Assembly (NCBI GenBank): GCA_024231695.1
Contig: JAAEQF010000129.1
Location: 1 to 35,262, forward strand
Direction: 5' to 3'
DNA length: 35,262 nucleotides
DNA from: FCB group bacterium
GTDB lineage: Bacteria; Zixibacteria; MSB-5A5; GN15; JAAZOE01
Shown here: positions 14,937-22,930 of the stretch, piece by piece
Layout: each line of letters opens with the position of its first letter
Position numbering within the stretch: position 1 is the first letter of the stretch
Notes under the pieces: model-generated
Database searches by the model: none
What the model was told of the DNA's origin: nothing
The model's input: only the letters and a program-made list of their open reading frames with translations
Translations under genes and position numbers: made by a program

Positions 14937-16073
14937 ATGCTGATGAGTCGTCGAGACATTTATATACCATTAATTATCTTCGCCCTTTTTGCCGGTTTGT
15001 ATCTGATTCCGGCCTTGATGGCTGACGATGACTTTTTCTTTCGCCCGGTCTGGGATGTCGGCCATTATCAGAGTATTGCCGAGGGCGGATATGAAGTACG
15101 CCCCTGCGATCCAGCCCGCGATTATCCGATGGGTAAAATATGTGGTAATGCCGGATGGTTCCCCGGCTGGCCTATGACGGTGAAGGTTCTGTCGATTGGC
15201 CAAGTTGGATGGGGTTTGAAAATCCTGCCATATATTTTCACTCTTTTGGGATTTATCCTGTTTTACCGACTACTTCTAAATTTCGCCGGAAGGACGGAAG
15301 CAGTCATTGCTCTGATCGCCCTGTCAGCCTCACCGACTGCTTTTTATTTACTAACCGGTTTCCCCTATGCCTTCATGCTTTTCCTGTTTGCGGCCTATTT
15401 ATACTATCTCTACCGGCCCGAAGCCGCCGGTCGAAAGTATTTGCTGCCGCTGGCGGCCGGACTTTTATCGCTGACTTATCCGTCGGCCTTTCTGACGGCA
15501 ATAATACCCTTTATCATGCTGATAGGTCAATATCGACGTCGGGCCGTTCGTCCCGGTCTGAAGATGATTGCCGGGGATATGTTTTACTACCTTGCTCCGT
15601 TTGCCCTCGGTCCGCTTTTGCTGTCGTTTTATTTTTACGTGGCTTATGATGATTTCCTGTTAATTCTGCATTTTCAGGAAAAATACGATCGCAACTGGGG
15701 ATTCCCTCTGGCGGTCATTTGGGAATCGCTGAAGCATTTTCAACTGAGCACTGAAGCGCATTTCATGAATATCGAACACAGCTATTTCGCGGCCAATTTT
15801 ATAATTCTCTGGTATGGTTTGATCTTTTTCATTTTCGCCCCCTGGCGCACCAAACCCGAACTGGTCGTCTATGTTTTGCTTCTATACCTGTTTTCCCCGG
15901 CCACCGGGTCTGTTTTTTCAATCTGGCGACATTATCTATTGCTTTTCCCGGCGGTTATAATGATCGCTCTGTCACCGCGCCCGCGATGGCTGAAACTGGC
16001 TTATGCGGCTATTGGTCTTTTTTTGGCGCTGTATATATATTTCCCAGAATTCATGCGCGGTTATTTAGTATAA
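14937..16073 (+). CDS. PIG-V-like GT-C family membrane glycosyltransferase
   Basis: A 378-residue polytopic membrane protein with about nine hydrophobic segments. The first extracytoplasmic loop carries WD at 39-40, in the context WDVGHYQSIAEGGYE, and WFPGWP at 74-79. These resemble the WD...Y...GY and FFPLYP motifs of PIG-V-type mannosyltransferases, which use a polyprenyl- or dolichyl-phosphate sugar donor; D40 is the likely catalytic acid. C57 and C69 could pair in the same loop. The sugar and acceptor are not known. It directly follows the CDP-alcohol phosphatidyltransferase gene and is the last plus-strand gene before a convergent terminator. An alternative start at the ATG at 14943 is equally possible. 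Confidence 0.75.
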   Translation: MLMSRRDIYIPLIIFALFAGLYLIPALMADDDFFFRPVWDVGHYQSIAEGGYEVRPCDPARDYPMGKICGNAGWFPGWPMTVKVLSIGQVGWGLKILPYIFTLLGFILFYRLLLNFAGRTEAVIALIALSASPTAFYLLTGFPYAFMLFLFAAYLYYLYRPEAAGRKYLLPLAAGLLSLTYPSAFLTAIIPFIMLIGQYRRRAVRPGLKMIAGDMFYYLAPFALGPLLLSFYFYVAYDDFLLILHFQEKYDRNWGFPLAVIWESLKHFQLSTEAHFMNIEHSYFAANFIILWYGLIFFIFAPWRTKPELVVYVLLLYLFSPATGSVFSIWRHYLLLFPAVIMIALSPRPRWLKLAYAAIGLFLALYIYFPEFMRGYLV

Positions 16074-16128
16074 CGCTCGGCGGCGGCAATGAATCGTTTT
16101 ACAGATCAATTTGCAGCAAAAACAAAAC

Positions 16129-16160
16129 GGCCCGGTGGAAAAATCCACCGAGCCATTTTT
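16129..16160. terminator. Bidirectional terminator between convergent genes
   Basis: GGC-c-CGGTGGA (16129-16139) pairs with TCCACCG-a-GCC (16144-16154), with one mismatch and an AAAA loop. It is followed by ATTTTT on the plus strand and preceded by an A-rich stretch that gives U-rich RNA on the minus strand. It serves the GT-C gene and the convergent DUF2892 gene. Confidence 0.85.
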
Positions 16161-16208
16161 ACGATAGGAAGAAAACATGCGTTGTTAAACCAGCCCTCTG
16201 CTTTTTCA

Positions 16209-16394
16209 TTATCCCTTTTTCAGTTTTCTGAAAATCATCTCGGCCGGACAAAAGCCGGTGAAAGCCGATTGCAGTAAATTGAGCCCCACGAAACCGGTCA
16301 GAATGAACCAGTATGGCGAGACAGTCAGGCCGAGAGCCAATGATATTAAAATCATTGTTCCGGCCAGGACGCGAATCATATTTTCAATGCTCAT
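16209..16394 (-). CDS. Small two-TM DUF2892 (YgaP-TM-like) membrane protein
   Basis: A 61-residue protein with two hydrophobic helices (about 8-25 and 28-46) and the family motif TGFCPAE near its end, as in DUF2892 proteins; in YgaP this region is fused to a rhodanese domain. Its function is unknown; the conserved Cys suggests a sulfur or redox link in some relatives. GGAGA lies five bases before the ATG. Nine bases separate it from the outer-membrane barrel gene, so it is the last gene of the RND-LolA-barrel operon. Confidence 0.85.
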   Translation of the reverse strand: MSIENMIRVLAGTMILISLALGLTVSPYWFILTGFVGLNLLQSAFTGFCPAEMIFRKLKKG

Positions 16395-16403
16395 GATTTT
16401 CTC

Positions 16404-17702
16404 CTAAAACCCGTAGTTGACTTTCAGGTACAAATTGTCGTTACGGTCAAACTGGCCGAACATCGTGTATGGCTGGTTACCCTCAAAAATGTTGGCTCCG
16501 ACCATCAGGCTTAATTCATCGCTGTACTTGTATTCAGTTGAAATACGCAGGTGGGCGTCCTCATCGCTGGGTGAATAAAAGCCGAAAAGAGATAAAGTGA
16601 GAGTCTGAGCCATATATTGCTTGGTCCAGCGGGAAGTCAAGAGGGTGCGCATCTCATCCGCTTTGGGCGGAGCCGGCCAATCCGGCGACCACATTCCGGA
16701 CACGGCCTGATGACTCAATTCATAGTTGCCATAGTCGCCCATCTGTTCCACCATAACCTGTAGATTGGCGGTTAGATTAGTGCCAACCTGCCTTTCAAAA
16801 CCGATCAATCCCTTGGCCGATGAATTTTCGACGAAGTAGTTATCACCCGCTCCGTCCTCGCGGGAATCATAATAGCCGCCTTCCAGCCAGAAAATACCGC
16901 CGGCCATCTGGCCGCGGAGTGAGGCGCCATAGACGTTAAGACGGGGGTAATACATCAGCGGCGGATCACCCATGATCAACCCGCGCGGTTCCTTGTAAAA
17001 GCCGCGATAGGCATAACCGGCCAGTTCAAATCCGCCGATTGACCGAGCATAACGAAAAGCGATCTCGGCATTGTCAAAACTGTTTTCCCTGTCCATCGGT
17101 GCGCTATATTCGTAATTATCGGCTCCGACGATTCCGATCATCGGATTGTAAAAGCTGAGGCGGTCGCCAGTGGGCATGACATTCGGTTCAAAATCGGGCA
17201 CGGCCACAAGGGTAAAGGAACCGAGGGAGTTATACCACTCGGTGCGCAAGGCCGTTTGGGGAGCTTTGAGGTACTGATCCTGCCGCCCGATAAAGAAGGA
17301 CTGATAATCCTTGGCAAAGACATCGTTGATGAACACCAGATCGCCGGTGCCCCAGGTCAATATCTGCCGTCCGACTTTAAAATCGATGCCGACCGGCAGG
17401 CGGAATTTCATGTAAGCCTCGCGCAATTCCATATCGTAGGTGGCCGAATCGAAACCGTCCTGGACAAAGTCGAGACGGGCGAAGGCTTCGGCCACATCCG
17501 AGAATGATTCCAGTCGCAGCTGTAATCTGGTCTCGGCCGCCGGGTAATCGCGCCCGGTCGGGTTATTGTTGTCGAAACCGCCGCTCCAAAGCCCCTCGAC
17601 AAATCCGCCCCAGTAGATTTCCTGAGCCGGTGCGGCCGTGTTCAGCGACAGACTCAAGCCGGTCAGGAGAATCATGAAAATCGTTAATCGCATTTTGCTC
17701 AT
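16404..17702 (-). CDS. Outer-membrane beta-barrel protein (DUF1302/porin-like)
   Basis: A 432-residue secreted protein. Residues 1-27 are a Sec signal peptide ending near TAAPAQ. The rest alternates polar and aromatic residues as in transmembrane beta-strands and ends with KVNYGF, a terminal Phe as recognised by the BAM machinery. The stretch KVGRQILTWGTGDLVFINDV (about 110-129) resembles the Gly-Arg...WG...D region of DUF1302/alginate-porin-like barrels that often sit beside RND transporters. GGGAGG lies nine bases upstream of the ATG at 17700-17702. It is third in the operon, 15 bases after the LolA-like gene, and is the likely outer-membrane end of that transport path. The substrate is unknown. 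Confidence 0.83.
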   Translation of the reverse strand: MSKMRLTIFMILLTGLSLSLNTAAPAQEIYWGGFVEGLWSGGFDNNNPTGRDYPAAETRLQLRLESFSDVAEAFARLDFVQDGFDSATYDMELREAYMKFRLPVGIDFKVGRQILTWGTGDLVFINDVFAKDYQSFFIGRQDQYLKAPQTALRTEWYNSLGSFTLVAVPDFEPNVMPTGDRLSFYNPMIGIVGADNYEYSAPMDRENSFDNAEIAFRYARSIGGFELAGYAYRGFYKEPRGLIMGDPPLMYYPRLNVYGASLRGQMAGGIFWLEGGYYDSREDGAGDNYFVENSSAKGLIGFERQVGTNLTANLQVMVEQMGDYGNYELSHQAVSGMWSPDWPAPPKADEMRTLLTSRWTKQYMAQTLTLSLFGFYSPSDEDAHLRISTEYKYSDELSLMVGANIFEGNQPYTMFGQFDRNDNLYLKVNYGF

Positions 17703-17717
17703 AGTCAGGTCCCTCCC

Positions 17718-18521
17718 CTACTTGATATACTGGCGCGGTGGATTTTTCAGATAGCGCTCGGTGAAAATCTTGTCGGTGACACCGGTGTTGTAGTCGATGT
17801 TGTCGAAAACGATGGTGGTGTGCTGTTTCTTTTTTTCATTGGTCATGGAACGTTGGGTAATTGTCGCAACGCCTTCAACGGTTTCGATCTTATCGGCGGT
17901 GAAGACGCGCAGTAGTTTACCCTTGCTGTCGTAATATTCTTCGCGTAGCGGCAGATAGCTAACTTTGTCGATCCAGACCTTTTTCTCGGAAAAGCCTTTG
18001 TAAGACTCTTTGGGAACGGAACTAATTAAAAAAGTCGCCCGTTCGCCGGTGGTTTCGGTCACGGAGACGAGAGTGTGAGTATCTTCGGTCCAGTGCCTGC
18101 CGGAGACATCCTCGTAAGTGAAATCGGAGCCGACAAAGGAAGAATTTTTATCGTCGGCAGATATTCGTTTGATCAGATCGACGGCCGGGACATAGATCCA
18201 GCGATCATCGTTACCTTTAGGGTTTTTCCAGACCATGAAGGTCAACCGGGAGACATCGGACGGTTTCTTGAAGTAGGTGTAGTATTTCTGTTCGCCACCC
18301 TCAATCAAGTCAATGCGGAGCATGACAAATTCGCGCAGGCGTTCCTTGCCCTTTTTGTTGATGATAGTCATGGTTATATTGGCCACGCCGTTGTCGGCGG
18401 CATAATAATAGGCCAAGTGTGATTTTTTCATTATCTCGACGGCATCATCGGCCGCCATCAGGGTTGTCCCCGCAAAGAGGGCGACAACCGCTATTACCAA
18501 AGTGTTAAGTACCTTGCGCAT
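17718..18521 (-). CDS. LolA-like periplasmic protein (outer membrane lipoprotein-sorting family)
   Basis: A 267-residue protein with a signal peptide (about 1-23, ending TLMAA before DD) and the LolA-like fold typical of proteins annotated 'outer membrane lipoprotein-sorting protein'. The diagnostic block is the stretch with RWIYVPAVDLIKRISADD and SSFVGSDFTYEDVSGR (about 107-143). LolA-fold proteins hold acyl chains in a half-barrel and carry them across the periplasm. This one is not canonical LolA and is encoded with an RND pump, so it probably accepts lipid or another hydrophobic molecule from it. Its ribosome-binding site GGAGG is embedded in the last codons of the RND gene, with only two bases between stop and start, which implies coupled translation. 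Confidence 0.9.
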   Translation of the reverse strand: MRKVLNTLVIAVVALFAGTTLMAADDAVEIMKKSHLAYYYAADNGVANITMTIINKKGKERLREFVMLRIDLIEGGEQKYYTYFKKPSDVSRLTFMVWKNPKGNDDRWIYVPAVDLIKRISADDKNSSFVGSDFTYEDVSGRHWTEDTHTLVSVTETTGERATFLISSVPKESYKGFSEKKVWIDKVSYLPLREEYYDSKGKLLRVFTADKIETVEGVATITQRSMTNEKKKQHTTIVFDNIDYNTGVTDKIFTERYLKNPPRQYIK

Positions 18522-18523
18522 GA

Positions 18524-20863
18524 TTAACCTCCTATCTTAACTGAATTGTTATTCAGAGTTTTCTTCGTATCAGGATACATTTTCTTCTGCCGAATGATGC
18601 TGATGGCGGGCAGAAGTAAAAGGGTCACGGCCCCGGAGACGGTCATGATGGCGAAGAAGAAAGTTCCGACCGTGATATAGGGGACCAGATTGGAAAAGAA
18701 CATGGGCACGAAACCGATGGCGATAACCAAAACGTTGCGGCTGATCGCTCGGCCCGGGCCTTTAAAGATTTGCTTGTAGGTCTCGCGGAAATTACCGGTC
18801 CGCTTATGAATCATTTTCGACCTTTGGATAAAGTGGATGGCAAAATCGATTGACAATCCCAGGGTCAGTGAGGACAAGACGGCCACCGGCATATCGTATG
18901 GTTTGCCTAAATATCCGATAGCGCCATAGATGGTCATGATGGTGATGGTCAGTGGAAGCATGGAAATTACTCCCAGAAGAGGTGAGCGGAAGAGGAAGGC
19001 CATCATGATGAAGACGATGACAAAAGAGCTGAGAAGCGACAGGCGCATGCCCGAAACCATTTTATCCTGCCAGACGATGTTGACATAAGGCAGTCCGGCC
19101 CAGTGTACGTCGATATTACCTGGAGGTGGATTTTCGCGCATGTACTGTTCAGCATCATTGACGACGGCTGAAACGGCCTGATTGTCGCCGGCGGTCATCT
19201 GTACCCAAATATTTGCTTTGGCATAATCATCGGTGACCAGTTTGAACAGGTCGTCGGGATCGCCACCGGACATTTCATAGATGAAAAGATTCTGACCTAT
19301 TTCTTCACGGTTGTCGGGGAGAGAATATTTGGTGCGATCCTCGCCGCCGTAAAGTTCGAAGCGTATTTTTTTGACAATATCGGTGATTCCGGCGGTAGCA
19401 CCGACTATTTCATTTTTCTCCATGTGCCGTTGCAGGCGCTCGATATAAGCCAGCAATTCAGGATCTTTCAGGGCATCATCTTCCCCGCCATCAATGACCA
19501 GATAATTCATATATGTACCGGCCAGGTGAGCATTGAGAGCCTGATCGGCTTGCCGGAGAGGGTGGTCGGATTTGAACCATTTGACCGGGTTGTCGTTGAC
19601 GGTAATCATCGAGAGGCCGACGGCCGAGACGATGACCAGAGCCGAGGCACCGAAAAGGATGCTCCGGTAATGACGACCGGCGAAAGTTCCGAGGCCACTG
19701 ACAATGGTCGCCAGCATAGTCTTTCGGTCATCCGAGGAGCCGAAATTGCGCAGAGCCTTGTCGGACATCATAATGGCGAAAGCCGGATTAAGCGTAATCG
19801 ACAGTAGCCAGGAAACAGCCACGCCAAAGGCAACAAATCCGCCGAATATTTGCACCGGCGGAATATTGTTGGTCATCAGCGACAGAAAACCAACTACGGT
19901 CGTAGCCGAGGTGAAGAGCATCGGTTTGAACAGTTCGCCGATAGTATGGCGAATGGCCTTTTCCTTGTGCTTGTTTTTGCCGTAGTGATCGTGGAATTCG
20001 GAGATAATATGAATCGAGTTGAGTACGGCAATGGGAAAGAGGAAAATGGGAATCATCGAGCTCATAATGTGAACCGAGTTTCCGGTCCAGACCAGTGCCC
20101 CCATCGTCCAGATAATTGAAGTTACGGCCACGATCATCGGTGGCAGAATGATTCTAATATTGCGGAAAAAGACGAACATCAGAATGAAGATGATCAAACC
20201 GGCCATCGGCGCCGAATACATCATTTGATTGAACATTTCCATTCCAAAACTGTCTTCAGCCACCGGCAGTCCGGCGATGTAATAGGTTTCGTTGCCGCCG
20301 AGTTTATCGGTTATGGCGGTTATTTCTGCGGCAATACGATGAGACATGTCTTTGGCCTCTATGGGAATAAATATGGCCAAAGCCTGGCCGTCATCGGAGG
20401 CCAGTTTTCCGCGCAGGATCGGGTTGTCCTTGATCCGGCCCAGAATATATTGAGCCTCTTCGTCGTTTTCGGGAATCCCGCCCAAAAGCGGTTCGACAAT
20501 TAGAGCATTACCGCCGCCCTGACGAATGTCATCAACCATCGATGGGGCCATGATATCATCAGCCACAACACCCTCGATTTCGGTGATTTCCTCGGTAATA
20601 TTGTATATCCGTTCCAGCTGAACCTGAGTAAAAGCTCCATCCTCGATAACTACTCCGACGGCGATGAAATCGGAAATACCGAATTCTTCCTTAATCTCGT
20701 GATTGAAAACACGCACCGGTTCGTCCACGGGAAGCATGTTTTCGGGGTCGGTATCGATTACGATATCGGTCAACTGAAAGGCGAAAAAGGCGGTAACGGC
20801 AACCACCATCCCGATCAGGACCAGTGGATATTTGATTGAAAATGTAGTCAACGCGTCTTTCAT
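18524..20863 (-). CDS. RND superfamily transporter (MMPL/SSD type)
   Basis: A 779-residue inner-membrane transporter with the RND duplication: TM1 (about 13-32), a large periplasmic loop (about 35-210), a block of five TM segments, TM7 near 400, a second periplasmic loop (about 420-600), and a final block of five TM segments. LGLSIDFAIHF, with D673 in the proton-relay helix, is typical of MMPL/HpnN-like exporters that move lipids or hydrophobic molecules, powered by the proton gradient. No membrane-fusion protein or TolC is encoded nearby; instead a LolA-like carrier and an outer-membrane barrel follow. AAAGGA precedes the ATG. It is the first gene of the operon, 281 bases downstream of the ECF sigma/anti-sigma pair. 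Confidence 0.92.
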   Translation of the reverse strand: MKDALTTFSIKYPLVLIGMVVAVTAFFAFQLTDIVIDTDPENMLPVDEPVRVFNHEIKEEFGISDFIAVGVVIEDGAFTQVQLERIYNITEEITEIEGVVADDIMAPSMVDDIRQGGGNALIVEPLLGGIPENDEEAQYILGRIKDNPILRGKLASDDGQALAIFIPIEAKDMSHRIAAEITAITDKLGGNETYYIAGLPVAEDSFGMEMFNQMMYSAPMAGLIIFILMFVFFRNIRIILPPMIVAVTSIIWTMGALVWTGNSVHIMSSMIPIFLFPIAVLNSIHIISEFHDHYGKNKHKEKAIRHTIGELFKPMLFTSATTVVGFLSLMTNNIPPVQIFGGFVAFGVAVSWLLSITLNPAFAIMMSDKALRNFGSSDDRKTMLATIVSGLGTFAGRHYRSILFGASALVIVSAVGLSMITVNDNPVKWFKSDHPLRQADQALNAHLAGTYMNYLVIDGGEDDALKDPELLAYIERLQRHMEKNEIVGATAGITDIVKKIRFELYGGEDRTKYSLPDNREEIGQNLFIYEMSGGDPDDLFKLVTDDYAKANIWVQMTAGDNQAVSAVVNDAEQYMRENPPPGNIDVHWAGLPYVNIVWQDKMVSGMRLSLLSSFVIVFIMMAFLFRSPLLGVISMLPLTITIMTIYGAIGYLGKPYDMPVAVLSSLTLGLSIDFAIHFIQRSKMIHKRTGNFRETYKQIFKGPGRAISRNVLVIAIGFVPMFFSNLVPYITVGTFFFAIMTVSGAVTLLLLPAISIIRQKKMYPDTKKTLNNNSVKIGG

Positions 20864-20996
20864 CTTTCTATCCTTTCCGTTTGTTTTCTATCCAATTGAC
20901 CATTTAGATGCAGATATAACGGAAACGATTCAGGTTTTCTCTGAGATTTTTATGGATTGATATTGCTCGTCAATAATCACTAACTCGTCGATTTGA

Positions 20997-21042
20997 TCGC
21001 CAGATTGTCCAGAACATGGACAATATAGAATAGGGCTGGCGA
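20997..21042. other. Structured inverted repeat upstream of the RND operon
   Basis: TCGCCAG-ATTGTCC (20997-21010) is continuous on one side; GGACAAT (21018-21024) and CTGGCGA (21036-21042) complement it on the other, split by an 11-base bulge. Both 7-bp halves are perfect. The inner part alone is a 7-7-7 dyad that could be an operator. There is no T-run, so it is not a plain terminator. Confidence 0.5.
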
Positions 21043-21144
21043 GCCAACTGTATCTTATCGCACAACAAGAGGTTACACAAATGGGCCTTGTGCGGATAGT
21101 GGACATAAGCCTGTAATCGGAGGAATTATTGACAGAGACAAAAC

Positions 21145-21393
21145 TTAAATTCGGCCGAATTTCTTCTTCCAGTGTTCGGCCAGCTTTTGTTCGAATTTTT
21201 TCTGCAAACTCTCTGGGAGATCCTCACAGATGCCGTCGCGGCATAGTTTGACGGTCATTTTCAGGCTGTCCATCACCAATCGGCAATTGGTACATCCTTT
21301 GAGATGACTTTCCAGTTCGGCACAAAGTTCCGGATCGATTTCTCCATCAATGTATTCAGACAGGTTTTTTATAGATTCACGACAATCAGCCAT
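21145..21393 (-). CDS. Zinc-finger anti-sigma factor (ZAS/zf-HC2 type)
   Basis: An 82-residue cytoplasmic protein with the anti-sigma zinc motif H-x3-C-x2-C (SHLKGCTNC, about residues 29-37), plus an N-terminal Cys (C4) and the common EYIDGEID segment. Proteins of this class bind and hold an ECF sigma factor until a signal, often redox or envelope stress, releases it. There is no transmembrane segment, so it is soluble, unlike RseA-type membrane anti-sigmas. The start ATG at 21391-21393 has GAGGAGA about seven bases upstream; the longer frame to 21420 lacks such a site. It overlaps the end of the sigma factor gene by 8 bases, so the two are translationally coupled. Confidence 0.9.
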   Translation of the reverse strand: MADCRESIKNLSEYIDGEIDPELCAELESHLKGCTNCRLVMDSLKMTVKLCRDGICEDLPESLQKKFEQKLAEHWKKKFGRI

Positions 21394-22018
21394 CGAATTT
21401 CTCCTCGAGGAAATAATCATTGAGGTTCTTGCGCAGGGCCAGGCGGGCGCGTAATATCCTCGTTTTGGTCGCGGCCAGCGACAATTTGAGCGTATCGGCC
21501 ACTTCCTGAACCCGCATATCCTGAGTGTAACGCAAAAGGAAGGGCAAGCGGTATTTCAATGGAAGTTCAGCGATCGCCTGATCGAGCCGAGTCTGGACTT
21601 CCCGGTTGGTAAGTTTTGAGAGGGGATCATTCCAGTCGAAAAGCTGCGGCAGTTCACCATCGGGATGGCCATGTTTGACCGGTAGATATTCTTCAATGGG
21701 CAGGAGTTCTTTTTTGTTATCACGCCCGTAGCGGGCGCGGACAACATTGACGGCGATGGTATATAACCAGGTTCCAAATGATGATTCGGTTCTGAATTTG
21801 GTGATGTTGTCGATCGCTTTCAAAAAAGTCTCCTGAAAGATGTCATCCGCATCTTCTCTATTCTTGGCCAGCTTGAGAGCCAGACCGAAAATCCGCGAGC
21901 GGTACCCTTCAATCAAGGTAGTAAAGGCCTTGAAATTACCGGCTTGCGCCTGCAGGACCAAATTCTTCTCATTTGTTTTGATACTGATGGCGTCGTTTTG
22001 ATTCAAACTTTTCTCCAT
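21386..22018 (-). CDS. ECF-type RNA polymerase sigma-70 factor
   Basis: A 210-residue group IV sigma factor. Region 2 (about 25-100) contains DADDIFQETFLKA, and region 4 (about 145-200) has LPLKYRLPFLLRYTQDMRVQ followed by a helix-turn-helix with LKLSLAATKTRILRARL. A linker of about 45 residues joins them; there is no sigma-1 or sigma-3 domain. It directs transcription of a small regulon, often including its own gene. The ATG at 22016-22018 has no Shine-Dalgarno sequence, only an A-rich leader. The anti-sigma gene overlaps its 3' end. The RND operon lies just downstream on the same strand and is a natural candidate target, though no matching promoter was seen there. Confidence 0.95.
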   Translation of the reverse strand: MEKSLNQNDAISIKTNEKNLVLQAQAGNFKAFTTLIEGYRSRIFGLALKLAKNREDADDIFQETFLKAIDNITKFRTESSFGTWLYTIAVNVVRARYGRDNKKELLPIEEYLPVKHGHPDGELPQLFDWNDPLSKLTNREVQTRLDQAIAELPLKYRLPFLLRYTQDMRVQEVADTLKLSLAATKTRILRARLALRKNLNDYFLEEKFDG

Positions 22019-22041
22019 TTTTTTAGATAATACTGGTTTTT

Positions 22042-22069
22042 GCTACGAATGCCAGTCTAAAACAAGTTC
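22042..22069 (-). promoter_or_regulatory. ECF-sigma-like promoter candidate before the sigma gene
   Basis: On the minus strand GAACTT (complement of 22064-22069) is followed after 16 bases by CGTAGC (complement of 22042-22047). Many ECF promoters read GGAACTT-N16-CGTCTA, so this is a partial match that would suit autoregulation. It lies about 25 bases before the start codon. Confidence 0.3.
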
Positions 22070-22167
22070 TTTAGGTTCGGGCTTAAAAGAGTTCAAACGG
22101 CAATAAGTAGGGCTAAGATGAAAAGAAAGTGTGGTTTGAATCGATAAAGAGAGGTGTTGAAGCCGGG

Positions 22168-22656
22168 TTAATTATTGGTGATTAGATTTTTTAATCGAGA
22201 TTTCAGGGAGATGTCGCTGGCCGGACCGGGAAAGGAAGTAATCTCCAGGGGGACGGAAAATTGATAATCACATTGGAGAAATTCGGCCAGAAATTCGGAG
22301 ATCAGATCTTCCATTCGCCCGGCGGCTGCCCTGGCTCCGGTAAAATCCGTTTCCGGCAAAAGCATGGCCAAGCGGCCGTCTTCAAAGAATGAAATTTTGT
22401 CGGTTTCTCGGGCGTCAAGTTTAATACGTTTGGCGGCGGACGCAATTAACTCATCAATTTGTTCGGGTGATTCAAGTTTGCGTCGGCTAATATTGACCAA
22501 TAGCTCAGAGAGATTGAGAACCAATAGAGACAAAAACGTGCGGTACCTCTCCGCTCGCTTTAGTTCCAATAAGGCAGCGTCCCTAAATTCCTCAATTCTC
22601 ACAGCATCCATGCCCGGTTGTCGCCTCCGGTTGAATTTATTCTTTTTTTTAATCAT
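22168..22656 (-). CDS. Small protein resembling a degenerate GGDEF (nucleotidyl-cyclase-fold) domain
   Basis: About 162 residues, or 174 if a TTG at 22690-22692 is used. After a basic N-terminus, the pattern FRDAALLELKRAERYRTFLS, LLVLNLSELL, ARETDKISFFEDGRLAMLLP and ETDFTGARAAAGRMEDL follows the order of GGDEF domains: RA.RY helix, beta-strand, R.tD, beta-hairpin, lLPeTd, ga...a.R. The catalytic GG(D/E)EF hairpin is absent: the corresponding position reads FEDGRLAML. If related, it should not make cyclic di-GMP and may bind a nucleotide or partner instead. No strong ribosome-binding site points to one start. It stands alone between the NtrC-type gene and the sigma gene. The fold assignment is tentative. 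Confidence 0.6.
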   Translation of the reverse strand: MIKKKNKFNRRRQPGMDAVRIEEFRDAALLELKRAERYRTFLSLLVLNLSELLVNISRRKLESPEQIDELIASAAKRIKLDARETDKISFFEDGRLAMLLPETDFTGARAAAGRMEDLISEFLAEFLQCDYQFSVPLEITSFPGPASDISLKSRLKNLITNN

Positions 22657-22838
22657 AGCCTGCATACCTGGCGGCCAATTCAATAACAACAAGACAGCAA
22701 TTTTCGTTCCGACTTGATCCGATATTTGATTATCGTCGCATCAATCTCGGTACCGCCTGCATTTCCGGCATTTTAGGGGTTCGCTTAAAAGTAAGTTTTT
22801 TCTCTGGAGTAATAATGAACGTCAGCGGTATGCAAAAC

Positions 22839-22855
22839 TGTGCATTTTCCGCACA
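22839..22855 (-). other. Small hairpin after the NtrC-type gene
   Basis: TGTGC-ATTTTCC-GCACA can form a 5-bp stem. On the minus strand it is followed by GTTTTG, so it could be a weak transcript end for the long minus-strand operon. The rest of the 274-base gap (22657-22930) shows nothing recognisable. Confidence 0.25.
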
Positions 22856-22930
22856 ATCATAATTATTTCATCCTATTAATTACCTATATAAACCACACTT
22901 AAGCTGAGTTAATTGACCGGCGTAAACTGA

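Noticed and set aside
22831-22852. Possible second sigma-54 promoter on the minus strand (TGCACAGTTTTGC)
   Set aside because: It lacks the -24 GG and its spacing is one base short, so it fails the invariant features.
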